Source: Nitrospirota bacterium (GTDB lineage: Bacteria; Nitrospinota_A; UBA7883). Taken from it: DNA of 64,000 bases. The notes beneath the pieces are model-generated. The model worked only from the letters and a program-made list of their open reading frames with translations, did no database searches and was not told the origin of the DNA. Within the stretch, counting starts at the first letter, position 1. Each line of letters begins with the position of its first letter. Of this stretch, positions 18,301 through 24,411 are shown in pieces. The stretch lies in assembly GCA_024275315.1 (NCBI GenBank), contig JAJRZK010000026.1, positions 1 through 64,000 of the forward strand, in the 5' to 3' direction. The translations under genes were made by a program, and so were the position numbers.

Positions 18301-20270
18301 TGAACACACTGGGGCTGATATACCTTACGCTGAACGATTACGGCAAAGCGTACAAATATATGGAAAAGTCGCTGGCGCTTTCCAGAAAAACAGGATCAAA
18401 ACTCGACGAAGCTTCAGCGTTGATCAATATTGGCATTGTCCACCGCAGGAAAGGAGAACTGAACCAGTCGGTTGAATATTTCCGTAAAGCGCGGGCCATA
18501 GACAGACAGCTTAAGAGCTCGTGGGGGATGGCCCACAGCGCCAGGGCGATAAGCATAAGCCTTCTTGAGATGGGAAAAGTGGACGAGGCGGAAGCTTTTG
18601 CCCTGGAGGCCGTGGACCTAGCTGGGAAAATAGGCGACAGGATCAATCTTGCCAGGTCGCAGCTTCAGTTCGCCCAGGTGCTGGCCCATCGCAGGAATTG
18701 GGATATGGCTCTGGACAATTTCCGCAAGGCGCTCCATACGTCTCTGGCGATGGGCGATTCTGAAACAAGGTGGCGCGCGCTTCGTGGCGAGGGGATGTGC
18801 CTCGCCGCCATGGATGATCCGGCGGGAGCCATCGACGCCTACAGGCGAGCTGTGAACGTTGTGGAAAAAATGCGGGGAGACATCAAGATCGATAGCCTGA
18901 AAACCGGGTTTCTGGAGGATAAACAGGAACTCTATGAGGAGCTGATCATTCTTTTGCTGGACCAGGGGCAGGCGCGCAAAGCCTTCATTTACGCCGAAAG
19001 GGCGAGGTCACGCAGTTTTATTGATCTGCTGGGTGGATCCAGAATCGGGCTACGGGACAAGGTGTCCCGGGATGCGTATAAAAAAATTACAAAGCTCAAA
19101 AGAGAACTGGCTGAACTATCTCAAACGCTAACGTCTGGTGACGACACCGACGCCATCGAAGAAAAAATGGAAATAGCCAGTATGGCGCTGGATAGCGAGC
19201 TGGAAAAAGCAAGAAAGAACAATCCCGGCCTGCTTCAGTTTGTAACTGTAAACCAGGTGGACCCTGAATCGCTCATGTCCAGCCTGGATGATAAAACCGC
19301 CCTGCTGGAGTACGTGGTTACCAGCGGAGAATTGATAACTTTCGTGGTGACGCGTAAAAAACTCGAAGTTGTGCGGGCGCCAGTGGCCAGGGCGGCTCTG
19401 GGCAGGACGGTTCGCAAGTTTCGCAAGCTGATACAGGATATCGCCCCATTGGAAAAAGAAGCGGAAAAACTCGGCAGTCTTCTTATCGATCCTGTGATGG
19501 CCAAGCTGAAAAACGTTGATATGGTAGGAATAATACCCCACAGGTATTTGCACTATATAAGTTTCGCCGCGCTCAGAACCGGTTCCGGATATCTTATCGA
19601 TTACAAATCGCTGTTTTATCTGCCGGCGGCTTCGGTTTTCGATTTTACGATCAAACGCAGAACCCGAACCCCCAAATCCGAAATGGCGGCGTTGGCTATC
19701 GGAAACCCGAGCCTCGGGTACATAAACGCAGACCTTCCCATGGCCGAGCTGGAGGCGCGATCGATAAAATGGAGCTTTGAGCTTGCCAATGTCCAGACCA
19801 GGGAAAACGCGACAGAATCCATACTGGTGAACAAAGGGGGAAAATATCAGATACTTCATATCGCCTCCCACGGACAGTTTGACCCGGTAAACCCTTTGTT
19901 GTCCTCGCTCCGGCTCGCCCCCGATGAGCAAAACGATGGATCCCTCAGCGCAAAGGAAATATTCTCCCTGAACCTGGATGCGGATCTGGTAGTGCTTTCC
20001 GCCTGTCAGACCGGGCTGGGCTCCATATCAAATGGCGACGAGATCGTCGGATTGAACCGTGCGTTTCTCTATTCCGGAGCCCACTCCATAGTCTCTACCC
20101 TGTGGCGGGTCGACGACCTGGCGTCCGCCCTGCTCATGAAACATTTTTACCGAAGCTACGCCATCATGGAAAAGGCTCAGGCCCTGCGCAAAGCCCAGCT
20201 GACTGTAAAACGGAGGTTTGGTCACCCATCGTATTGGGCGGGTTTTACCCTGGTGGGGGACTATATTTAG
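12387..20270 (+). CDS. Giant TolB-propeller / TPR / pseudo-CHAT / TPR / CHAT protein
   Basis: This is a 2,627-residue single frame. Residues about 35-320 form a PD40/TolB-like beta propeller (repeats of the type PAVTSDGKLMAFVSNRSGSA). About 380-1330 are TPR repeats. About 1380-1670 resemble a CHAT domain, but the catalytic His and Cys positions read Asn1552 (FIFANAP) and Pro1595 (LVTPPV). About 1685-2200 are a second TPR array. About 2290-2627 are an intact CHAT domain with His2495 in LHIASHGQF and Cys2540 in LSACQTG. CHAT domains are caspase/separase-like cysteine proteases, with TPRs usually sensing a partner. The two dyad spacings (43 and 45) fit a duplicated TPR-CHAT unit with one dead copy. 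The hydrophobic N-terminus lacks basic residues, so export is unclear. In-frame stop at 12378 limits the start. Confidence 0.9.
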   Translation: MITSVVLSLTLSLQVPPTSQVPPTSQVPGLVQPLKITTHPEEDYMPAVTSDGKLMAFVSNRSGSANIWIKTLGGNQNPLPVRITEHTSGDKYPAFAPDASSLAYVSHDVDIEGDLYIVTLPNPSELSRFKASPRRLTDISTADKEPVFTPDGKSIIYTSAYKSGGKENLWKLDIRTLEKIQLTSNGASSAAVSPDGSTIVFVSRQGGKGSLRKLAVDTGVESVLTNGDYIDSFPAFIDAGKIVFTRYSDDTNNDGSITIDDNPALYTLDITRNNAVAAPITTTERYHLFPTAAAGSIYYSAKDGTAVDIYSLPSEGMAPSMGTLYADLHRARKVDAYYPDRPVLSLLAWRSAWAANHYDDDTASLADCLSREAHIMDKLGRQIYASVKFGEIEKLYPDQRGKAGIALIEKTLIDSRISGQAPGATIEKLEELEKKYKDIPEVTVRAKLETGSVYLKSGKPEVALGIFLPIIRDFHDIRPLAAEAMFRRNEVYNLVGDTHKLTAAYLEIIRTFPDQTEWRDKAVSRIIAMAETPQNARASIANLSRIITTQVEYPYLQAAAMNRIAGIYYEDNELLQARNIYQTLVSRFPKLQKQKNDALFNIARIYVEEENYAAALKIYDAIKQDTANKRAVFIKSRKEYIRQSLAKAEHELEQGDVHLARKTYRKLIDYDQSITEAHRGLIHCYVKLGEPGKALERYGAAQWTHPDDPAYIYSLGLALTYLSPPDIEQAEKLIKRAITMDQGNPWFHQTLGWINERKEYLFPGEGFAEQALREYQGALALTSAVDDAGGTADLELNLGNVNFLLGNYADARAYYKRAAESTPRFANSEVESLFYQRWGECEYKLDDDARAIDRFEKALRLVSDESKHRKIELLERIGLSHQSMGKWANAVEDFSKALKLRRETGFTGAESMVLRNIANNLYFLSQDTGEIDKEMLRRALAYYKQSERTITGTKSAVEKKSGRSIFSIDVKTGAGGTRSASKGFSDKEERKLIFHHIGKIYGQLGDYQKAVEYFEKKLQMTPAILPLLDNVPVLTEKSIILNQVGYYLDRSGRNIEAIDKFDQSLKISVQLENRTGVITNINNIARIAIRLGDELSGELLDKVIESITTALDTVLGAGSGDDTAMGMAANYLGNLYRMRFTRNAAVTKPGGVLAEAKLYKTLGSDLDEATNYYEIAEGALANSKAPGSARVLINVLINQCLLAAGMGKTAETLEPLEKAEKLAEKIAAPDLSWQIGYLMYKTTPHNDGIENLQQVADKLESTPFGFGASENRAMVTDMIRAVYHDLADNAKKRGDDIALISAVERGYNTSLKHSLSGLVTAQSSGEPIPGLEKLSALYRKRLAFTELAAGALEDETSSGNPAKELETDLSEWEDSYWTLIESLRKKNPILAHIAEPESLDIESVSSALRIDEAALALWRSDRAMTLLLISRDGLVVRQVPDEPVVMAETIAGLSALSEVKRIFLVTDTPFSNPYAPALQASFDMAAVPSFSLIRIIKNNRNINSRKLFYAGFPRELIDNIGAGHYQTFMPHNTETGIDMEQLKSSGLFIFANAPEAGLRPESLRFGISSDGRGGGSISIMELMAAGPRAIALVTPPVIGGKRDIESPVQALGLLAGFATWVTFPEKPADRDRFVKILLENIKSGSAVSAAHAANAQIKQADARLVASRLLGAFGLSGQEKKDYARRNFARMIRVGVDALNRGDFVSATINLERALALTSSAGVSQYEPKILERLVNVEFSRGRYESALQYQEKLNDLYATPEQREKLADSLLLTGVIQSRLGDYQGSVENLEKSLNLFRELGLVSKMADAASKLGVAQDSHMRYGRALTAFNRAFDIRSRTGEKVGAALELRRIGRIYHLRLNNFSKAREAYREALEILEIEGEKPLAFRVLVDIGSLETDAGALEKAEKVIRRALAGAEDLNDDGATALALFHLANIHWMRGEYGPAFKWARKSLDLSRRTGDDWQSAMTLNTLGLIYLTLNDYGKAYKYMEKSLALSRKTGSKLDEASALINIGIVHRRKGELNQSVEYFRKARAIDRQLKSSWGMAHSARAISISLLEMGKVDEAEAFALEAVDLAGKIGDRINLARSQLQFAQVLAHRRNWDMALDNFRKALHTSLAMGDSETRWRALRGEGMCLAAMDDPAGAIDAYRRAVNVVEKMRGDIKIDSLKTGFLEDKQELYEELIILLLDQGQARKAFIYAERARSRSFIDLLGGSRIGLRDKVSRDAYKKITKLKRELAELSQTLTSGDDTDAIEEKMEIASMALDSELEKARKNNPGLLQFVTVNQVDPESLMSSLDDKTALLEYVVTSGELITFVVTRKKLEVVRAPVARAALGRTVRKFRKLIQDIAPLEKEAEKLGSLLIDPVMAKLKNVDMVGIIPHRYLHYISFAALRTGSGYLIDYKSLFYLPAASVFDFTIKRRTRTPKSEMAALAIGNPSLGYINADLPMAELEARSIKWSFELANVQTRENATESILVNKGGKYQILHIASHGQFDPVNPLLSSLRLAPDEQNDGSLSAKEIFSLNLDADLVVLSACQTGLGSISNGDEIVGLNRAFLYSGAHSIVSTLWRVDDLASALLMKHFYRSYAIMEKAQALRKAQLTVKRRFGHPSYWAGFTLVGDYI
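12426..12470 (+). repeat. 18-bp tandem repeat in the 5' end of the CHAT gene
   Basis: CAGGTCCCGCCGACCTCG occurs twice in tandem (12426-12443, 12444-12461), followed by half a unit (12462-12470). It encodes QVPPTS-QVPPTS-QVP right after the short hydrophobic N-terminus. Because the unit is a multiple of three, copy number changes would alter linker length without breaking the frame. Confidence 0.9.
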
Positions 20271-20317
20271 AAGTTTTATCTATTCATGGCCCGTGGAGCG
20301 CCGAATTAGTTTTTTGC

Positions 20318-20345
20318 TTGACTAACTTTTGAATTGGGATAGTAT
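20318..20345 (+). promoter_or_regulatory. Sigma-70-type promoter of the cobalamin operon
   Basis: TTGACT (20318-20323) and TAGTAT (20340-20345) are separated by 16 bases, a good match to -35 and -10 elements. The expected start of transcription is near 20352, which is where the cobalamin riboswitch begins. The promoter lies between the CHAT gene stop and the riboswitch. Confidence 0.6.
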
Positions 20346-20351
20346 CAGGTC

Positions 20352-20530
20352 ATATTTCCACGGGTTGCTCCTTTTTAGGGGCAGAAAAAGGAAGACGGTT
20401 AAAATCCGTCGCGGACCCGCCGCTGTGACCGGGGACGAACGCCGCTTTTAGCCACTGGTTTAATAATAAACCGGGAAGGCGCGGCCAGTAGGACGATCCG
20501 GAAGCCAGAAGACTTGCCTGTGGGATCAGG
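20352..20530 (+). promoter_or_regulatory. Cobalamin (AdoCbl) riboswitch
   Basis: The conserved B12-riboswitch blocks occur in order: GGTTGCTCC near the 5' end, AAAAGGAA, the long P3-P6 region with CCGCTGTGACCGGGGACGAA, the B12-box core GCCACTG (about 20454-20460), then GGGAAGGCG, GGAAGCCAGAAGAC and TTGCCTG. This class binds adenosylcobalamin and shuts down B12 synthesis or transport genes. The terminator hairpin 50-60 bases downstream and the cobO-cbiB operon beyond it fit transcriptional attenuation. Confidence 0.95.
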
Positions 20531-20582
20531 ACGGTTAAACCTGGTCATCGAATGGTAATGGCTGGTTTAATTTGCAGGGGTT

Positions 20583-20630
20583 AAAAAACGGTATCCCGGT
20601 GCTGTTACGATGTGTGAGGGATACGTTTTT
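20583..20630 (+). terminator. Riboswitch-controlled intrinsic terminator
   Basis: AAAACGGTATCCC pairs with GGGATACGTTTTT around a loop of about 20 bases, with one bulged G, and ends in a run of five T. It stands between the cobalamin riboswitch and the first small ORF, where an expression-platform terminator is expected. Confidence 0.75.
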
Positions 20631-20732
20631 ATGAAATATCCTTTTGTAGCCCCTGTGGATCGTCACCAGATCACAGCCATCTTCGGCGCTGTTTATCCAC
20701 CGCTTGTCCATATTGGCGGTACCCCACGATGA
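20631..20732 (+). CDS. Small ORF after the riboswitch terminator
   Basis: The ATG directly follows the terminator T-run and opens a 33-residue frame beginning MKYPFVAPVDRHQITAIFGA. It overlaps the next small ORF by four bases (ATGA), which in turn overlaps cobO the same way. I do not recognise a family, and no clear ribosome binding site is seen because the terminator stem occupies that position. It could be a leader peptide or the stump of a deleted cobalamin gene. Confidence 0.35.
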   Translation: MKYPFVAPVDRHQITAIFGAVYPPLVHIGGTPR

Positions 20733-20884
20733 TCGATTTTACCAGGGTCATGGGCGCCGTCACTTCCGGCGGTGCGGGGAAAACATCCGTGACTCTCGCG
20801 CCGGTTCGTGCGTTCAAACGAAACGACGATAATTCAAACTACACCAGAACCAAACAAAAACAAGGAATGGAGCGAAATACATGA
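20729..20884 (+). pseudogene. Remnant resembling the N-terminus of CbiA/CobB
   Basis: The 51-residue frame begins MIDFTRVMGAVTSGGAGKTS and continues VTLAPVRAFKR. This is the N-terminal P-loop pattern of cobyrinate a,c-diamide synthases (glutamine amidotransferase-fused ATPases that act just before cobO). After about residue 31 the family resemblance ends and the rest (NDDNSNYTRTKQKQGMERNT) reads into the cobO leader, overlapping its ATG. The best explanation is an internal deletion of a cbiA gene that once headed the operon. A functional short coupling peptide is the alternative. Confidence 0.5.
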
Positions 20885-21414
20885 GCGCTCGAGACAAAGG
20901 ATTGACGGTTATATTCACCGGTGACGGCAAAGGCAAAACTTCCGCGGCTCTCGGTGTGGCCTGCCGTACTGTCGGACACGGATACAAAACCAAGGTGATT
21001 CAGTTCATAAAAGGGAAAATGAACACCGGCGAACTCCACCTAATGGACAAGCTCGGGTCCGATTTCGACATCGAGCAGGTGGGAAGAGGTTTTACCTGGA
21101 GGAAAAGCGTTTCCAAAAACGATCATGTCGAAGCGGCCAGGCTAGGCGTTGAAGCCGCCCGTAAGGCGCTGGGCTCCGGCCGATTCAAGACAGTTGTGCT
21201 CGACGAAATCCTTTACGCCCTGAAATCGCAACTGGTCACCATCGAACAGGTCGAGGAGCTTATAGAGACTAAGGAAAAGCACGTCCACCTGGTGTTAACA
21301 GGTCGTCACGCTCCCCAACGGATTATAGACAGGGCGGATATGGTCACCAGCATGGAAATGGTAAAACATCCCAGCGCCGAGGGGATTCCGGCCCAGAAAT
21401 GTCTGGACTATTAA
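20881..21414 (+). CDS. cobO: Corrinoid adenosyltransferase (cob(I)yrinic acid a,c-diamide adenosyltransferase)
   Basis: The 177-residue CobO/BtuR-family protein has the P-loop TGDGKGKTSAAL (about residues 14-25), then VIQFIKGKMNTGE, VVLDEILYAL and LVLTGRHAP, all typical. It transfers the adenosyl group of ATP to the cobalt of reduced corrinoids in the cytoplasm. It is the first complete gene downstream of the riboswitch, so its transcription should fall when adenosylcobalamin is plentiful. The start overlaps the stop of the small upstream ORF. Length is normal for the family. Confidence 0.95.
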   Translation: MSARDKGLTVIFTGDGKGKTSAALGVACRTVGHGYKTKVIQFIKGKMNTGELHLMDKLGSDFDIEQVGRGFTWRKSVSKNDHVEAARLGVEAARKALGSGRFKTVVLDEILYALKSQLVTIEQVEELIETKEKHVHLVLTGRHAPQRIIDRADMVTSMEMVKHPSAEGIPAQKCLDY

Positions 21415-21438
21415 ATTCGTGGCGGGGGAGGTGACCGG

Positions 21439-22050
21439 ATGGCTCGAAGAATAGCTCTTATCCGGCACGGCGTTACCGAGGCGAACCTTGGCGGACAGTT
21501 CATAGGTTCGACTGATACGCCGCTGTGTGGGGAGGGGGAGCGGCAGGCGGAGAGCCTGGTAAGACCAGTCAGGGAGCTGAGCCCGGGCCTGATCCTGTGT
21601 AGCCCGATGGAGAGGGCGGTCGCCACCGCGACTATAGCCACGCGGTCTCTTGGCATGGAGATGACAATCGATCACAACTTAAAAGAAATCGATTTCGGGC
21701 GATGGGAGGGGAAACATTACGATGAGATTTCCTGGGAGTATGAACATATGACCCGCAAATGGATTGACGGGGAGATGGACCTGACCTTCCCCGGCGGGGA
21801 GAGCATGGAAGCTTTTTGCAGAAGAGTCCGGCTGGCCAACCAGCGTATGGTGGAGAGTGACGCTGAGACGGTTGTCGCCTTCACCCATGGAGGAGTTATC
21901 GGGCAGGCTCTTTGCCAACTGCTCGATATCCCCCCCGGCCGTCACATAATCTTCAGGGTTCCACCGGCCTCTATCACGTTAATAGAGGTATGGAAAGGGA
22001 TAAACACTTTGCGGGGCATATGCGGCGCGTCGACGTTGCATGGAGCGTAG
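21439..22050 (+). CDS. cobC: Alpha-ribazole phosphatase-like histidine phosphatase
   Basis: The 203-residue histidine phosphatase has the LIRHGVTEAN motif (catalytic His near residue 9), CSPMERAVATA, FGRWEGKHYDEI and a second histidine in FTHGGVIGQAL. Within a cobalamin operon this fold normally serves as alpha-ribazole-5'-phosphate (or adenosylcobalamin-5'-phosphate) phosphatase, the final dephosphorylation. Assignment to CobC rests on context; the fold itself is shared with phosphoglycerate mutases. It begins 24 bases after cobO, with GGGGGAGGTG as ribosome binding site. Confidence 0.85.
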   Translation: MARRIALIRHGVTEANLGGQFIGSTDTPLCGEGERQAESLVRPVRELSPGLILCSPMERAVATATIATRSLGMEMTIDHNLKEIDFGRWEGKHYDEISWEYEHMTRKWIDGEMDLTFPGGESMEAFCRRVRLANQRMVESDAETVVAFTHGGVIGQALCQLLDIPPGRHIIFRVPPASITLIEVWKGINTLRGICGASTLHGA

Positions 22051-22053
22051 ATT

Positions 22054-22593
22054 TTGGGAAGGATTATTTTTATAACCGGAGGCTCCAGGAGCGGCAAAAG
22101 CTCATACGCGCAAACACTGGCCGAGGGTATGGAAGGGCCACGGGTCTACATCGCCACGGCTCCGGCGCTCGATGACGAGATGAAAACCAGGATACGGACG
22201 CATAAGAAAGTGCGCGAAGGGAAGGGATGGATCACAATAGAAGAGGGGACAGACATTGTCGGCGCCATTGAATCGGCCGGAAAGCGGGGGCGTGTCCTGC
22301 TGGTCGAATGTGTAACCTTGTGGGTGAACAACCTGATGTACGAGGCCGAAAGGCTTAACCGGACCGTTACGGAGACAAAAGTGGTGGAACTGGCCAAAAG
22401 GGCGGTGGCCGCCGGCCGGGCTATGGATTGCACATTGATATTTGTGAGCAATGAAGTGGGATGGGGCGTTATACCGGACAATCCCCTGGCGCGGCGTTTT
22501 GTAGACATCGCCGGCAGGGTAAACCAGGCTATCGCCCTGGAGTCGGACGAAGCTATTCTAATAATCAGCGGTATGCCGCTAAAACTGAAATAG
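22054..22593 (+). CDS. cobU: Adenosylcobinamide kinase / adenosylcobinamide-phosphate guanylyltransferase
   Basis: The 179-residue protein begins at a TTG (22054), four bases after the upstream stop, and reads MGRIIFITGGSRSGKSSYAQ, with the CobU P-loop. The segment MKTRIRTHKKVREGKGWITI holds the His that is guanylylated in CobU, and LLVECVTLWVNNLM and SNEVGWGVIPDNPLARRF are family signatures. It phosphorylates adenosylcobinamide and converts the product to GDP-cobinamide for CobS. The non-ATG start is required because no ATG lies upstream of the P-loop. Confidence 0.95.
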   Translation: MGRIIFITGGSRSGKSSYAQTLAEGMEGPRVYIATAPALDDEMKTRIRTHKKVREGKGWITIEEGTDIVGAIESAGKRGRVLLVECVTLWVNNLMYEAERLNRTVTETKVVELAKRAVAAGRAMDCTLIFVSNEVGWGVIPDNPLARRFVDIAGRVNQAIALESDEAILIISGMPLKLK

Positions 22594-22603
22594 GAGATTG
22601 GAA

Positions 22604-23662
22604 GTGGGCCTGTTAAATGACACGATAACCAAAATAACCGCCAGAGATGACGACGCCAGGGCGCGCGCCAAGGCGCGGCTGGATCAACTTACGATGCCCC
22701 ATTGGGCTCTGGGCCGGCTGATGGACCTTGGTATGGACCTTGCCGGGATGACAGGAGAAATGCCGCCCCCGGTAAAGCGCAAGACCATTGTCACGATGGC
22801 CGCGGACCACGGGGTCGCCGAGGAAGGCGTGAGCCTCTATCCGCAGGAGGTTACGGCCCAGATGATTTATAACTTTGTAAATGGCGGCGCGGGTGTCAAC
22901 GCTCTCTCCTCTATCACCGGCGCCCGGGTGGTTGTGGTTGATATGGGTGTAAAGGCCGATCTTGGCGCCCTTGACGGGAAAATAGTGGATAAAAAAATCG
23001 CGCCCGGCTCTTCCAACATAGCGATCGGTCCTGCGATGAGCGCCGAGGAGGCTGTCCGTTGCGTGGAGGCGGGGATAGAGGTGGCCCTGGATCTGGCCGA
23101 ATCTACGGACGTGTTCGGGACGGGAGACATGGGGATAGGTAACACAACCCCCAGTAGCGCCATCATAGCCGCGATTACAGGAAAAGATCCGGGCGAGATA
23201 ACAGGGCGCGGAACAGGTATCGACGACAGCCAGTTGGAGCGTAAGGTGTCGGTTGTAAGAAAAATACTGGGCGTGAACAAGCCCGATGGTGGTGACGGGA
23301 TGGATGTGCTGGCCAAGGTGGGCGGATTCGAGATCGGCGGCATAGCGGGGCTTGCGCTGGGAGCGGCTTCGGCCAGAAAACCGGTATTGGTCGACGGGTT
23401 CATTTCCACAGCGGGAGCCTTGATTGCAGGCGCCCTTGCCCCCCGGTCCGTAGATTACATGATCGCCGCCCATCTGAGCGTAGAGCCCGGGCACGCGGCC
23501 ATGCTGGAGGCTCTGGGCAAAAGAGCGTTTTTGGATATGGACATGCGGTTGGGCGAGGGGACAGGCGCGGCTCTGGCCATGACCCTTGTAGACGCCGCGT
23601 CAAAGGTGTTGACCGATATCGCCACATTCGAAGAAGCGGCGGTGTCCACTGCGGATAAATGA
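22604..23662 (+). CDS. cobT: Nicotinate-nucleotide-dimethylbenzimidazole phosphoribosyltransferase
   Basis: The protein has about 352 residues with CobT signatures KTIVTMAADHGVAEEGVSLY, FGTGDMGIGNTTPSSAI, KVGGFEIGGIAGLALGA and the catalytic-glutamate region MRLGEGTGAALA near the C-terminus. It makes alpha-ribazole-5'-phosphate, the lower-ligand nucleotide of cobalamin. GTG 22604 is preferred over a TTG six bases earlier because AGGAG (22592-22596) lies seven bases before it. It overlaps cobS by four bases (ATGA). Confidence 0.95.
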   Translation: MGLLNDTITKITARDDDARARAKARLDQLTMPHWALGRLMDLGMDLAGMTGEMPPPVKRKTIVTMAADHGVAEEGVSLYPQEVTAQMIYNFVNGGAGVNALSSITGARVVVVDMGVKADLGALDGKIVDKKIAPGSSNIAIGPAMSAEEAVRCVEAGIEVALDLAESTDVFGTGDMGIGNTTPSSAIIAAITGKDPGEITGRGTGIDDSQLERKVSVVRKILGVNKPDGGDGMDVLAKVGGFEIGGIAGLALGAASARKPVLVDGFISTAGALIAGALAPRSVDYMIAAHLSVEPGHAAMLEALGKRAFLDMDMRLGEGTGAALAMTLVDAASKVLTDIATFEEAAVSTADK

Positions 23663-24411
23663 GACAGTTTATCGCCGCCGTTGGATTTCTTACGGTCATA
23701 CCGGTTCCTTCAAGGTCTGACCTGGGTGGGAAAGATCTTGGCGGGTCGATAATATACTTTCCGCTGGTAGGCGCCCTGGCGGGGGTCGCGCTGGCCGGGC
23801 TTGATTGGGGATTACAGCCCATCCTGCCATCATTGCCCTCGGCCGCGCTTGTCGTGACAGCCATGGTAGTCATATCCGGCGGCCTGCACATGGATGGTTT
23901 GGCCGACACCGCCGACGGGTTTTTCAGCCATGCCAGCAGGGACAGGGCGCTCGAAATAATGAAAGACAGCCGGATTGGTCCAATGGGAGTGTTGGCTGTC
24001 ATAAGCGTTTTTGTGATGAAGTTTTCCGCTATAGCGGCGACGGATCCCGGGTCCAGATGGATGGCGTTGCTGATGGCGCCTGTCGCCGGGCGGCTTGCTA
24101 TGGAGGTCTGCCTGTCCACGGCGCCATATGTGCGGGGCTCTTCCGGGTTGGGATCGGCGTTTGTTACGAATCCGAAATTGACCAGCCCGATTTTGGGGTT
24201 GGTATTCACGTCTGGACTAGGAGTCCTGACGTGCGGAGGCGCCGGCGTTGTTATAGTTGTCTCAGCGCTTGCGGTTACCTTGTTGTTTTCCATGTATTCA
24301 TATCGCAGGATAGGTGGGATGACTGGGGATACTTATGGAGCTGTGTGCGAGTTGGCGGAGACCGCATCCCTGATAGCCGCGTGCGCATGTTTTCCAGGTG
24401 GGCTCCTGTGA
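23659..24411 (+). CDS. cobS: Adenosylcobinamide-GDP ribazoletransferase (cobalamin synthase)
   Basis: The 250-residue integral membrane protein opens MRQFIAAVGFLTVIPVPSRS and contains the CobS signature GGLHMDGLADTADGFFSHAS with RDRALEIMKDSRIGPMG, the metal-binding acidic motif of the family. Several hydrophobic helices follow. It joins GDP-cobinamide to alpha-ribazole (phosphate) in the inner membrane. The start overlaps cobT and the stop overlaps the cobD-cobQ start (GTGA), so the genes are translationally coupled. Confidence 0.94.
   Translation: MRQFIAAVGFLTVIPVPSRSDLGGKDLGGSIIYFPLVGALAGVALAGLDWGLQPILPSLPSAALVVTAMVVISGGLHMDGLADTADGFFSHASRDRALEIMKDSRIGPMGVLAVISVFVMKFSAIAATDPGSRWMALLMAPVAGRLAMEVCLSTAPYVRGSSGLGSAFVTNPKLTSPILGLVFTSGLGVLTCGGAGVVIVVSALAVTLLFSMYSYRRIGGMTGDTYGAVCELAETASLIAACACFPGGLL

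Noticed and set aside
2455..20270. Functional link between the cas remnant and the TPR-CHAT protein, as in type III-E systems
   Set aside because: The cas genes are type I-C, more than 6 kb away with several unrelated genes between, and no gRAMP-type effector is present. The domain similarity alone does not support a link.
23805..24407. N-terminal extension of the CobD-CobQ protein, by about 200 residues upstream
   Set aside because: The extension is the cobS gene read in another frame; the GTG at 24408 overlapping the cobS stop is the sensible start.
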